Counted from the first letter of the stretch, positions 1 to 35,599 are shown. The stretch is 64,000 nt of DNA from Todiramphus chloris collaris (GCA_025345505.1 JANVCC010000022.1:30009155-30073154), one strand, 5' to 3'. Numbers and translations: made by a program. The notes: a model not told the origin generated them from the sequence alone.

Positions 1-187
1 TCCGCCTTGCACAAACCCACGCAGGATAGTTTTCATGTGAAACTCAGGCCAATACCCTGTTGTTCCTGCTCATCCCTGAGGTTCAACCTTGACTGATTTT
101 AAAGTTAATTTTTAATGAGGATGTGGGCTGCAGCCTGTCTCTCATCCCAAACCCAGGTGCCATATCTTGCCTGGTTTTCTTTCCTAG

Positions 188-24107
<23,920 letters not shown>

Positions 24108-24525
24108 CACTAAAGCACAAGGCCTTAGCGCTATCCAAGGGGCTCTGCATCAAGCGGATTTATGAATGTGCTTTTCAAAAATAATCTTTTAATAGAGTAG
24201 ATTTTTTTTTTAATAAGTATTAAATACATTAAAGGGATTCAAAATGAAAATTTTAAAATGTCTCTGTACAGAATTCTGTAAGCTATATCCAGGCAGTTCA
24301 GCACCGCAAGGGTGCACCTCTAGTATTATTTTATGGCTTGGTTTCCCAGAGCACTGAACAGTATCACCACCAAGCTAGGAGACAACATGAGCATGGTTAG
24401 AGATGAAACCCTCCCTCCTCGGCAGCCCTGTAAATAGCACTCGCCATTGGTTTCCGTTATGTTTGCAAAAGAATTCCATTTTCAACTTGCTCCAGAAAGA
24501 AACAAGAGGGTGCGGTTTCGATCAG

Positions 24526-24531
24526 AATAAA
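24526..24531 (+). promoter_or_regulatory. Possible proximal poly(A) signal AATAAA
   Basis: This canonical hexamer lies about 420 bases after the GLI2 stop, with moderately G/T-rich sequence some 30-50 bases further on. Use of this site would give a short UTR lacking all three Pumilio-type elements. Usage is unknown. Confidence 0.3.
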
Positions 24532-26449
24532 AGCCATAATATGTATTCTGCTCTGATAAGAGTAGGGTTTAGTTGCGTCTCCAAACAATCCCTCTGCCAG
24601 AAGTATTGTTTTATACCATAAATACCTTTATACCTTGCAAAGAGTGTTGATTCCAAACGGCTTCTCAGCAAAGTGCCTTACCATGCTTTCGTGTTCAGTA
24701 GCCAAGTCCTCTCTTCCTTTAAAAATCAAATATAGTGCATTGCCAGAAGCGTATATAAAATGTACATTTATAAAAACATAGTGGTGTTTCTGAGAAAACA
24801 TTGGAAAGACACATTGATGAGACACATAAAAGGTGAATGCACACTTTGATCAGATGTGTTTACAACGTGGTTTATATCATGTGCGGAGTGGAGCAGAGGC
24901 TTGGGAACAGCAATCACTGGGAAATAATCCCCCGTGGCAGGAAGGCTCAGGCGTACAGACTGACACACACGCAGAACTTTGTGCCCTTGTGCACAGTGGC
25001 TTCCGCAGGGGCCTCACATGCACCTTTCATCTCTGAAGCACACATTACCGCGTCTCTGTGTAGCTTTGCAACAGCTTCACTTGCTGTTGGGTTTTCCATG
25101 CTGAGGTGCTCACATAGGAAAAAAGATGGTGATTGAGAGAGTTTTATGATGCTTTCAGCCTGGTCGGCACTGCGGCAGCATTGTGGGAGCTGGTTTGTCT
25201 GGCCAGGGTTCATCTGTGTAACATACTGTGCACAGGGCTCTGCCTGGGCTGCATGCACACAACAGGCACGTGGCTGCAGTGATGCGAGACCAAGCGTGAA
25301 CTAATACAGCCTGCCCCATAAGGCTTATTTGGCATGCACCCAGTGCTACATTAACGTGTCCCACGGCTTTGGTCAGCATGAAAAGAGCTGCTGTATTCCA
25401 TAAAATATACCATGGACAACCTGGGCCGTTAGTTTGGCTAGTGCTTTGTGCTACAGTGTACAGCTTACTCTTTGTACCCAGCCTGCTTCAGCACTGCACC
25501 TGCAGTCTACCGCTTGGGCAAACATCTGGATAGTCTCAGAACAGGTATTTGATTCAAAATAGTAGCTCAGTGAGATTTTTTTTTTTTGGAAATGTCCTTG
25601 GGGGAAAAATGGGAGGAGCGGGGCCTCCCAAAGCCAAAACCACCACCAAAATATAACTGCTTGTAATAACCATCAGCTGTTTCCAGGCTGGTCCCACCTG
25701 GTACTGAAGTCAATCCTAGTTGCATTATTTATTTTTGCTGTTATTAGACAAAAGGGTAGAAGTGGTGGGGTGCATATACCTGGGTAGGAGGCCTTGCTTA
25801 ATTCCTGTGTGCGTTGAACAAGGACAAGTCTCCTCTTCCTGCTCTCATAGCATCAGATATTTTGTACCCCATATGTTGAAGGGCAGGGGACGTGTGACAC
25901 CCCCTAATCCCCTCAGATTCTCACATTTTTACCAGACAAGCATCTGCAGAGCTTCGCTCTTTCCTTCCTGTCTCCCCTCTCCAGCTCATATCAGTGTGAT
26001 GTTCTCACTTGCATCTGACTCCATCCCCTGCACGAGACAGCTCTATAAAGGTGCTTCCTGTTGTCCCTGCTTTTGTTTTGCACAAACTGATGTCAGGCTC
26101 ACTGTTTCCAGCGTGGAAATGCCATGTGTTACCTTCAGGCAGACTTTGCAATATCAGATACACCAGCAGCCATGGTTGGCAGTGGTGGGTTGGGACAGAA
26201 CTGCTGCCAGGTATCCCTGGGTACAGCTGGTGTAGGAAAGTGCTGTTCAGCATCCTGCAATCTCACCCATCCTCATCCCAAATGCAGAGGGTGCAGATAG
26301 GGCGCTGTCACCCCTGCCCTTCACTCACTGAGGCCCCTGACTTGCTGTTGTCCAGGGTGCATGAGGACAGGAAAGCAAAGCAAGGTGCCTGGCTGTTTAT
26401 TTGTGTCTCCTGTGAAAGTTGTGTTTAAAGGGATTGTTTTATAGTTTGC

Positions 26450-26457
26450 TGTATATA
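26450..26457 (+). promoter_or_regulatory. Pumilio-type element TGTATATA, copy 1
   Basis: The eight bases exactly match the PUF consensus TGTANATA in transcript orientation, within the distal GLI2 3' UTR. PUM1/PUM2 binding to such sites usually lowers mRNA stability or translation. Binding here is inferred. Confidence 0.5.
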
Positions 26458-26800
26458 TTCTCCTGCAGTAACTGACCTTGCCCTTGCCTTTGCATTTATG
26501 AAAAGAGGGCAGTACATATTTTAGGACATTGTATGTTGTTCTGGACTCTTGGAGTACAACTGGGCATCCCTTGTGCTGAGATGGATCAGGCTTTCATGTG
26601 TCCTTCAACTGCTTATCCGTTTTTTTTGAACAGCTGTGTAGGGCAGCGATGGTTACTGAGTCCCTCTTCACAGGTATCTCATTAGCAAAAGATCAAATAC
26701 AAACGCAAAACCAAATTTCCAGTGACTTGAGATTTCCCAGACCTTCCAGTGGTGGTCTTCCTTCATTTACTGAAAAGTATTATAATAACCATTCCAGCAC

Positions 26801-26808
26801 TGTATATA
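26801..26808 (+). promoter_or_regulatory. Pumilio-type element TGTATATA, copy 2
   Basis: Exact TGTATATA in an AT-rich stretch of the distal UTR, about 150 bases before the poly(A) signal. Confidence 0.5.
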
Positions 26809-26928
26809 TTATGTATAGAAGACATCATTACTAAAAGTACTGTAGGTGAATTGTTCTGTCAAATTTATATCTTAAGAACATTTTTAGCTGTTTTCTACAT
26901 CATAAGAACAGAGGTAACATCCTGAACC

Positions 26929-26936
26929 TGTATATA
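26929..26936 (+). promoter_or_regulatory. Pumilio-type element TGTATATA, copy 3
   Basis: Exact TGTATATA only 13 bases upstream of the ATTAAA signal. It is the third copy within 490 bases. Confidence 0.5.
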
Positions 26937-26948
26937 AACCTTTTGTAC

Positions 26949-26954
26949 ATTAAA
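26949..26954 (+). promoter_or_regulatory. Distal poly(A) signal ATTAAA (likely main GLI2 3' end)
   Basis: ATTAAA is followed by a T-run and then a G/U-rich segment (TTCCTTGTGCCTGTTGTTATTG) about 20-45 bases downstream, the expected arrangement for cleavage and polyadenylation. No better signal is seen before the LTR. Confidence 0.7.
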
Positions 26955-26970
26955 AAATGATTTTTTTTCA

Positions 26971-27875
26971 TAGTTCCTTGTGCCTGTTGTTATTGCTTTT
27001 TGTCAGTAATGGCGGTTGGTCTTGGTCTGTTATTACCACACCAACACAGTTGTTTTGACTCTGGTGGTGCTTGTGAACATCTGGTGAGGAGCTGGATGGT
27101 CCCAGTGTGTGAGTCACTTAATGGAGGTGCATTGGTCTTGCCTTGAAGAGCTTCCAGTCAACAATGGGATGAAGGTGGCAGAAAGAGAGGCAATGAGGCC
27201 AGGGTCCTGCTGCAAGCCCAGCCATGCTGCCCAGGTGTCATTCACTGTCCACTTGGCAGAGGTGATTTGAAGGAGAGTGTCAGTGCAGCAGGGACAGCAC
27301 AGGAGAAGGGTTCAAAGCAAGGGCTGGAAAAATCTGGCAACCAGAAGATTCACGGCAAAATGGCTTGTTGACCATCTTGGTCAGTGTCCAAAAGGAAGCA
27401 GAAATAGGACAAATCAGCAGATCTGTGATGTGCAATGGCAGCGACAAGTTGAATACTGGGTTTGGAGAAAGGAGAAATTAATCCATCCCCTGTGCACACG
27501 CCAGGAAGCAGCAGATACACTGGTTGTGACCCAGCTAACGCCTGATCCAGCTCATTGGCGAGAAAGATTTAAGTTGCAGCAAGTTAGGTCAGCCACTCAA
27601 GGGCCTGATTTTCAGCTTGGTTTCATAGGTGTGGGTTAGTGTGGACAGGGCTAGAGCTTTAAGGCAGGGTGGAACCTGTTCGGAGGTGATCCTCATGGGC
27701 ACAGCAGTGAGCTTGGAATCAAGTCAGCTGTTGAGTAAAGCAGTTGGGCAGTGAATCAGCCGTGACACTTGGTGCAAATGAACCATCAGTTCAACGCAGA
27801 AGCAAGTGAAGGGAATGTCTGTATTTCCCTCCAGGCAGGATCTCTACTGAGCTCATTAGTAGAATCCGGTAAGTT
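26971..27875. other. Intergenic spacer between GLI2 end and LTR
   Basis: No gene, repeat or clear regulatory element is recognised in this 0.9-kb spacer. Confidence 0.7.
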
Positions 27876-28290
27876 TGTCTAGTGGCTTCGTCTAGGATAG
27901 GGTTAATTTTAACACTCAGGTGGGCGGGGCCACAGCCGGGATAAACAACAGAAGTAGCCAATGGGAGGTTCGCTACCTTACTGACGTCATGGCCCCTATA
28001 TAAGGGGAGGGCTGAGGCGGGCAGGGGTGCGGGCTTTCAGCTGCTACCCGAGCAGGGGCTGCGCGACTCGGGTACCGGGTAGAGCCTCGTACCACCGGCT
28101 CTGCCTGTTATTTCGTTATCACTGTCGTTTCTTCTCTCTTTGTGGCATTCGATTAGCTATTCTATCTCCACCCGCGGGGTTTGCCTTTTTTCTCCCAAAT
28201 CTCCTTCCCATCCCGCAGGAGGGGGTGGGGGGAAGCAGCGGGCAAGCGGCTGCGTGGGGTTTAGTTGCCGGCAGAGGTTAAACCACGACA
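27876..28290 (+). mobile_element. Solo LTR of an avian endogenous retrovirus (about 415 bp)
   Basis: The element starts TGTCTAGTGG and ends ACCACGACA, so its termini are TGTC..GACA. Both ends resemble a widespread bird LTR family that begins TGTCCTGGTTTCAGC and ends in GCCGGC..GGTTAAACCACGACA; that comparison is from memory. Promoter elements run in order: GC box (27922-27930), CCAAT (27958-27962), CRE TGACGTCA (27982-27989) and TATATAA (27997-28003). A pyrimidine-rich presumed R/U5 follows. No primer-binding site, gag/pol/env sequence or second LTR is found nearby, so it is a solo LTR. The flanking pentamers (AAGTT and GCTTG) do not match, so no target-site duplication is evident. The family name and class are not assigned. 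Confidence 0.82.
27919..28003 (+). promoter_or_regulatory. LTR U3 promoter: GC box, CCAAT, CRE, TATA
   Basis: Four promoter elements occur in normal order within 85 bp and face right, the same direction as GLI2. Transcription would be expected to start near 28025-28030. Activity is inferred from sequence only; the elements look undecayed. Confidence 0.65.
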
Positions 28291-31200
28291 GCTTGGGACA
28301 CACTCTATCATCAGGGTTCCCTCCTAATCTGTAGCAAGAGACTGGCATATCCCGAGCCAGAATTAATGTTTCCTGCTGTAGACACAGAGGATGCTGTGAG
28401 CTTTCCTCTGGAAGATGCCTGTCACTGTCCTCACTGGTTGCAGAGAGACTCTTAACTAGCCAGCTTGCATTAGATACCTTCTTTAGCAGGGTGAGATGAG
28501 TCCCGTGCTCCTGTAAATCTCTCACACTCATCTAGTCACCCTCAGCAAAGTCTGAGGTTGAGCCAGTGAACAGGACGTTGATTAATGTGTTAATGATCCT
28601 GCTAGTCTGCAAATCCACTGGATAAATATCACACCCGTCTGTACTGTCCAAGAACCACAGAAAAAAAAAATGCAGTAATATTATTGAAAGGAAATTGTTC
28701 AGAGCTTTTGTATTGACAAAAGGCTTTGGAGACTCAGATCAGCTCCTACCGCTTTTCTACTTCAAACACTTAAAGTGGGTTTCTAATCTAGATCAAATGC
28801 TGCTTTTAGCTGGTATTTCACTTCAGAGTTAGATCAGGGCACACCTCTGCCTGTGTAAGAACATTTTTATTACTTAAACTTGGCTGAGATTTCCTAGAAG
28901 ACCACCCGAGGTCATGTACCAGTATGTGCATTTTTACTGCTCAGCCATCCTGGAATAAATGGGGATCAAAAAGCTCATTGCTCCAATTGTAAGTGGGTAA
29001 TAACCCTTCTGCAACCAATGTTGTTTATGTGCCAGAGCTTGGAGTTTATACTACTGTGGCAGCTGCATAATATTCAATTAACCTTCCTTTTAATCACTCT
29101 TATCCCTTATGAAAATAAACCATCCTAACACGGATGATTCTGACCCTCTTTGAGTGTTAACCTCACTCCCAAAATGAGTGGGAGCATAGGAGGAGTAAGA
29201 TCTCCCTCTGGTTCAAACCATCACAGCTCTTTAATATTGCACTGATATCTGGGGTTTTCCTGGAGGGGAGAAAAAGCCCATAAAAGCCACTGTTGCTGTA
29301 TCTGATTGCACTTACTGAGAACAGAGTCGTTCCAATGGCTCTTTATTGCAGTGGTCTCAGTAGGGATGACACAGGAGCTCTTGTTCTTTACGAGCTGTTG
29401 GATCTACTTGGAAGAGCATACATGTTGTAAATAAGTGGTGTGTTTTATATTATTGGAAGGACAATTTATGGCCAACCGAGGCCTCTTACAGACAGCAGTT
29501 TAACTTGTAAGTAAAGTGACCTAACACTTAAGAAATTTAGAAGCTACAAAACCTATGGCCAATATACTTATTTTTCCTTGATTTATGCTTCATGTAAAGC
29601 TTGAAATGGCTACATTAAATATATTTGCTGTGAAAATAAATAAAAGTAAAATTAAAAAACCAACAAAGTGATGCTTTCACACATGCTGAAATGTTTGTGA
29701 CCACTGTAGCTTCTTCCACTTGTACCAGCACCTCTGTTTCATTACAAAGGTCCCTTCCCTTCCATGTTTCCATTTTCCTCTCATTGGCCTGTCAGATATG
29801 TAGTGGGCCATGGTGTCCTGCCTGCTGTCAACTTTGAAAGAGCTGCTGCACTCAACTACAGTGCACTTGATGGACATGTCTCTCATCAATGCGAAAGAGT
29901 CAATGGCTTACCTCTGTGTCTTCTACTCTGACCATCAGAGGCTATTTTGCCATCACACCTTTACCACCATTTCTGTGATGGAATCAGCAAGGAGTAGAAG
30001 GCATGGCAACACATCCCAAAAGGCAGCTGTTGCACCAGGAAATCAGGGCAATGGGGCTGGTCTCGGTTGCTCTGGCTAGTCTTATTAGGTACCAGCCAGG
30101 CTAGTCTCCTTAGAGAAAGGACATTTAAGGAAGGACTTCAAAACAGAAGCTTGGTCTGATGCTCTGAATGTCTTCTAAAGGAGTCTCTCTTTCCCTCTCC
30201 ATTCACTATAGAGAGAGCCTGCAGATAAGGACAACCTCCAAAACCAGCCCCTCTCTCCCCTGTCACTATGCCTTTTCTGTTCCTCTTTGGGAAGGACCCC
30301 AGAGTGCTCTGCCCATACAAACATCCTCTCCTCCAGGGTCTGACAGACAGACAGTTGCGATTTTTGACTCAGGAGCATGAGGAGCAGCTTTCCTGACACC
30401 TGCAGAGGGAATTGGGGAGAAGAAGAGCACACATTTCACAGCTGGATGTTGGCCAAAGCACCAAGTTCATGATACAGTGCAGTGGTAGTGGTTAAAATAG
30501 ATCAAATGAAATGAGGAGAGCAGCAGGGAAGGAAGGGAAATTCTGGACAAAGCAGGTCTAATTTTCTTCATGGTTTTGTGTCTCCCACCTGCAAAATTTC
30601 AGAGGCTGTGAGGAGTTACTGGCCATGACAAAAGCAAAACAAAGAAGTGATGCTTACATGTGTATAGAAGAGATCTGGTTTTGAAGAGTTTAGCTCTGCA
30701 GAGCTTCGCATAAAGGGCTTTTGGGAACAAAAGCACCAGTTTTAGTTCTGTTACCTCTTTTGCCCGCCACTCAGTTGACCAGTCATGCAAGCAGCCATCA
30801 CCTGAAAAGTGACTGGTGGCACAGCAGTCCTACAGTGCTTGGAGGGCTTCAGCCACCTGCTCAGATGGAAACAGCCACAGCAGCCATGGTGACTGAGGAA
30901 CACAGCTGGGACTGATTCACAACAAGCTTGGAAAGGCGAAGCAGCCCCAGGCCTGGAGTCTGTAGGTGGGCTGCCCCACCCTTTGGCAGCGCCAGCATCC
31001 TGCCCTTGGCTGCAGACCTCAGAGCAAAGGCGCTCGCAGCCTCTGCAGCTCAGCCAAGCTGCGGGAAACAAAAGCACTTCTCCCTTTCTGCTCACTGTTA
31101 TGGTAAGCAAGAACCTGGTAAGCTCCAGGTGGCTTTATTGGCCCCATTTCCCAGCTGGCAAAGCAGCCCTCTGAGAAGGTACCTGCCTGCTGCACTTACC

Positions 31201-32440
31201 CGTCTGACTGGCATCTAAGAAAAATGTCCCAACTGACTGAAAAGTGATGTATTCATTTAAAAAAAAAATTTTTTTTTGGAGCAAAATGTCTTGATGCAAA
31301 TCATTTAACCTCTGTGTCACTCATCAATAATGACAATAAGTGAAATTCGATAGCACTACATGAAATGCACAGAGGATTAAACATCACTCTAGGCACACTG
31401 AAAGTGGGAGGCATTACCATATCTGGGAGATCTTAAGGAGGGGTGAGAAAACGGGTTTTGCTCACAGTCCAAGAGGGTGCACCCCTGTAACACCAGCACC
31501 GACTGAGGAGGATGCTCCAGATGGTGATCCTAATCACTTCCTGCAGGCCAGCGAGTTTCCCTTGTTAGCAGCCATCCAAGAACTGAACAGGTCTCACCTT
31601 GCTTGAGGAGCTCTCAGGAAATGATTGCTTGTCTTAGCAATGTCAGGAGATTTGTCAATGAGTATGAAAAATGTTTTCAGGGAATAGAAACTGGGGCTGA
31701 GCCAGGTGAAGGTTTCTACTTAATTGGAAAAAAAAAAAAAAGTTGAAAAAAATCCCAGCATTTCCATCACTAACTGGAAGTGGGAGCAATTTGAACAGGT
31801 CATTGGTGGTCTAGGTGTTGAAAGCACCAATGACACCAAAGTAGTCGAGAAGGCTTTTCTTAGGGACAAGAGCCAGCTTTGTGGCCATTGAACACTTCCA
31901 AAAAATGGCCTGTAATCCCGTAAGTGAACAAAGTAGAAGGGAAATTTAAGATCTGATCCCAGTCAAAAAGCCTTCCCAAAATGTAACACATACTAACAGT
32001 GCATCAGCACATTTAGCCTTAAAACCTTCCAAATCTAAACCTTGAATTTAGAACATGGGGCTGAGACATGGCTTCTCAAGCAGTCTTGTAAAAGTGACAT
32101 CAAAAGAAATTTCAGCTAAAATGTTTTCAGTACATTTCTTCTTTAATGTAAAATAATAAATTCAGTGTGCAGAGAGCTAGGCTGGCTTCATGGGTGAATC
32201 AATGCCAGAAAAGTCAAATCTCCAAGGAGCCCACAAGGAGCTGTTTTCCACCCCTGCTCTTCCTACAAAGTTGTTCCACCTGTAAGAAGTTGGGATTGAG
32301 CAGATCTCACAGAAGATGAAGATGTAAAATAAAGTTAGGGGCTGAGGGCCTTTTAGATGAGCATCATCTATCCTTATAACAGGAAAACCCACATTGTTAG
32401 TGTTGTTTAAAATTATTCCGGCTAACACACAACATATTGT
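28291..32440. other. Intergenic region, LTR to assembly gap
   Basis: No gene is recognised in this 4.15 kb. AT-rich blocks lie near 28970-29130 and 29400-29660. An A9/T8 tract lies near 31260-31278 and an A-run near 31728-31741. Open frames on both strands are short and without family motifs. Confidence 0.7.
28970..29130. promoter_or_regulatory. Weak candidate non-coding element downstream of the LTR
   Basis: This AT-rich block has CAATTGTAAG, a TGTTTATGTG Fox-like word, TTCAATTAACC and TTTTAATCA in close succession, without a repeat signature. The evidence is compositional only, and the call is weaker than for the other blocks. Confidence 0.2.
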
Positions 32441-32540
32441 NNNNNNNNNNNNNNNNNNNNNNNNNNNNNNNNNNNNNNNNNNNNNNNNNNNNNNNNNNNN
32501 NNNNNNNNNNNNNNNNNNNNNNNNNNNNNNNNNNNNNNNN
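32441..32540. other. Assembly gap (100 N)
   Basis: Exactly 100 N's, the usual placeholder for a gap of unknown size. A homopolymer lies at its right edge. Any reading frame crossing it is meaningless. Confidence 0.99.

Positions 32541-32571
<31 letters not shown>
32541..32571 (+). repeat. Poly(A) run, 31 bases, at gap edge
   Basis: An uninterrupted A31 immediately follows the gap and probably caused the assembly break. It could be a simple homopolymer or the tail of an insertion whose body lies in the gap. Confidence 0.95.
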
Positions 32572-32573
<2 letters not shown>

Positions 32574-33420
32574 CATTGCTGTTTTTTGACTAAAAACAAC
32601 TTCAGAACCATCAGGGGTTTGCAACCATAAACTTGGTTTTGTGTTCATGTGTCCATGCTCACTATTACATTAAATGAAATATACTCAAATTAGAAACAAA
32701 AAAAGTCCTTAAATGAACCAAGCGGGGTATTGTGCCAAAACCCAAAGGTTCTCCTTTAGCATAAATATTGCAAGTGAGGCAGCATAATTTGTCTCAGCTA
32801 CACTACCACAGGACCATCCGGTCACATGTGAGGACTCAAGGAAAATGCTTTGACAGTAGAGAAGTCAGAACTTTCCTTCCATATGTGCAGACTGCAGAAA
32901 TCCAGCCCTACAGCTTAGAGCATGAAATACCTCTGAAGAGCAATGTTATATCTATTGAGAGAAGTCTTACTTTTTGCTGAAGGTTGTGGTGGGAGAAACA
33001 TGAGCATCACATGAAGTGTAGCAGAAAGCAGACAAAGAAGCAGGAGTAGGTCTAAGCATAGTGACTCGGAAATGGCAAGCTGCATCACCCAGGTAGGATG
33101 GACAACTGAAAGACCACTAAGACATATAGCATACTACATGACAGCAGGCTCCAACCACCTGCAACTTTCACAGCATGCTCAAGGTCACATATAATGAAGG
33201 ACAGCTTGGTATGTTCTCCCTGTGTCAGGAAGCAAAAGATGGATCAAGTCAGAGTATAGCCCAGTTACGTGGGACGTTGAAATGACCACATGAATATATT
33301 GGAGGCACAATGACTCTTTGGATAGAGTTTTCTGGCAGCCATGTGAGGTTTTTTTTTGTTTTGCAGTGTACAGGATGAGACAATCCTGGTACCATCAAAG
33401 CTTCAACCAAGAGGCAAATA

Positions 33421-33835
33421 GTTCATTTAAAAGTTAATTTTAATGAAGTCACGATAAGGCCTCCAGCTGGAAAGGTTATTTATTAACCTCTTATTTACAA
33501 ATTGAGCCCTGATTTGAAAATTAAGGCATTGTAATTTAATATTAACCCACATGTCAGAAAATAATGAGACAAACTACAGGGAAAATTGCGTTCCATATTG
33601 CAAAAGACCCATTTTATTTATAATGACCAGGATTACAAGTCATGCCAACATTGATGGATCATACTTTAAAAATCTTGATAGCTCATTCATTTCTATAATT
33701 ATATTTATTACAAATTAAATAAGTTGCGGACACCCTTGATATACAAAGAGACAAAATTAATTTGTGAATCAGTATTAATCTGTCATCAAACTAAATGAAC
33801 TCCCTTTCTGGCAGCCTACTGAATGTAATGTACTG
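33421..33835. promoter_or_regulatory. Candidate conserved non-coding element
   Basis: Some 400 bp of AT-rich, non-repetitive sequence with many TAAT-core and TTTAT words (GTTAATTTTAATGAAG, TTATTTATTAACC, TGTAATTTAATATTAACC, ATAATTATATTTATTAC, AAAATTAATTTG). It has no transposon signature and no open frame. The texture is like known long-range developmental enhancers, but conservation was not tested. Confidence 0.4.
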
Positions 33836-34583
33836 TATCAGACTTTCTGTGATCCTCAGGACATGAAAGCAATAGAAGTGTGAGTCCAAGGTGTTGAAGG
33901 AACACCTCTTCACTTCAGTGTACGTCATTCCTTAGTACGGCTTTTAAAAACCAAGAGATGAAACTGCAGTAGCAAACTTTTCTGGCTAATTCCTGGAGAC
34001 TGAAAAAAAAAGTCTAACATTTCCATGAGCTTACTAGGGCTCTGTAGCCAGGTGCCTCGATTCAGTCAATTGGTAGGTTTCCATGGAGTGCAACCCACCC
34101 AAGCCCTGCAGCCTGGCCATCGCTCAGCCAGCAAAGTAATGCAGCAGCCACGGCTGTTACAGGCCACTGCTCAAGGTCAGCAGCAAAATGCAATGTGCAG
34201 CTTTTTACCCCTGTACCTGGATCACACTGTGAAAGCTGACAAGGCTTGTGCTTTACTGCTGTCCTTTCCTGACAGTGTTCACCCGGAGGCATAGGGGCAA
34301 AACCTTGCTGTGCACTGTGGCAGCACTGGCACTGTGGTTTGTGATGGGTCTCAGGTTGAGCTGTGTGGGTGATACTCTCTCCCCTCGGCTGAGGGGATGT
34401 GAAGGTGGCTGTTCAGATGGTCCTGGATGAGCCTACAGACCCTAATGCTCAACAACTGCCACTGCAGCTAACCCAAACATGTGCCCATCTGCTCTGGGGT
34501 TTTGTGCCTCTAGACAAGGAATTCTGCCAGCTTCAAGAGGACTTGGGCTTTCCTCCAAAATAGTAAATTTGGATGAGAAAGAG

Positions 34584-34609
34584 AAAAAAAAAAAAAAAAA
34601 AAAAAAAAA
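34584..34609 (+). repeat. Poly(A) run, 26 bases
   Basis: An uninterrupted A26. No retroposed body is recognised on its left. Confidence 0.95.
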
Positions 34610-34867
34610 GTCTCAGTGTCTTAGTGCTGCAGGTTAATGCTGCACATCATCCCAGTGGACACAAGCAAGTGCAGTAAGATGGGTGGTGGCTGCATGTCCC
34701 CTTGCCTCTAGCCTTCCTATGCCAGCATCATCCTCAGGGTCAGTGCTGACAAGCTAATAATCAGGCTGTTTTGCTCCTATAGAGGTCACAACTTGTCTAA
34801 GGCAGCAGAAATGCTTGCTTGTCTCTTTGTGGAGCAGGGAATCATTCCTGTGTCTCCAGACACCTTA

Positions 34868-34941
34868 TTTTTGATTTTTTTTTTTTTTTTCCCACCTGAT
34901 TTTCTTTCTTTATTTTTTCTTCTTCCCCTCCCCCACCCCAG
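34868..34941 (+). repeat. Polypyrimidine tract
   Basis: A T-run passing into mixed C/T (TTTCTTTATTTTTTCTTCTT, then CCCCTCCCCCACCCCAG). It looks like a strong 3' splice site by composition, but no protein-like exon follows. Confidence 0.85.
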
Positions 34942-35599
34942 ATCTTTCCTAGAGGCAGGTGCACAAACTCTTCATCTCAGAGGCAAATGTTCAAATCCAG
35001 AAGGTTGGACCCCATCCAAAACTGGCCAAAACACTGAACTCCCCTGCCATAGTCTCTGGATCTCTCCATGTCATTTAGCAGCTAAGATCAACTAATAGGG
35101 TGCGGGATGTAGAAATGCCCTTTAGAGTTACCTACCCATAACTAAATAACTTTTTAATGCATGAAGGGCCATTTTGAGATGATGCCTTAAGCATTAACTT
35201 CATCTCCATAAAGAAAGAAATATGACTCGAACAGAGACAGCCTGCATGTGGCATTAAAAAAAACTGTCATAGTATTTCTGTAGGAAAGACTGACACCAAG
35301 TGAGTTGTGCACTTGCATCATCGTCACCTTATTTTGTTTAATACTGATGACTCCACCTCAAAGTATTCCTATGGCTTTAGGTCTGCTTGCAGGGAGCTGG
35401 TGGGCCCCTTCTCTAGGAAAGAGAGAGCTGTAAAGGTGTTTCTGAAATAAAAATTTTTTCTTAAGTTAAACTTCAGCTATAGAACAAGAATGGTACCTGG
35501 CTCAGTAATATTACAGCTATCGATTCTGACTGTTCATAAAGGAAAACTCAGCATTGCCAGAAGAAATTATTTACACATCTTTATATGACAGTGTTTTTC

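Larger units (their letters stand above)
24108..26970 (+). other. GLI2: GLI2 3' untranslated region
   Basis: The UTR runs from the stop codon to the likely cleavage region about 15-20 bases after ATTAAA at 26949-26954. It is AT-rich at both ends. It contains a possible proximal AATAAA (24526-24531) and three TGTATATA elements at 26450, 26801 and 26929. No transposon is seen in it. Its length, about 2.9 kb, is inferred from the signals, not from transcript evidence. Confidence 0.75.

Noticed and set aside
28027..28281. Open frames in the LTR region read as a protein
   Set aside because: This is the presumed R/U5 part of the LTR; the frames are short and have no domain.
28910..28918. GACCACCCG, one mismatch from the GLI-binding consensus GACCACCCA, suggesting autoregulation
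   Set aside because: A single 9-mer with a mismatch is expected by chance in 64 kb; near matches also occur inside CR1 copies.
32177..32648. Open frames running across the N gap on both strands
   Set aside because: They are products of undetermined bases and of the A/T homopolymer, giving poly-Lys or poly-Phe; they are not genes.
34861..35095. Strong splice-acceptor-like pyrimidine tract followed by an open frame
   Set aside because: The following sequence has no protein-like composition, no donor in frame and no partner exon.
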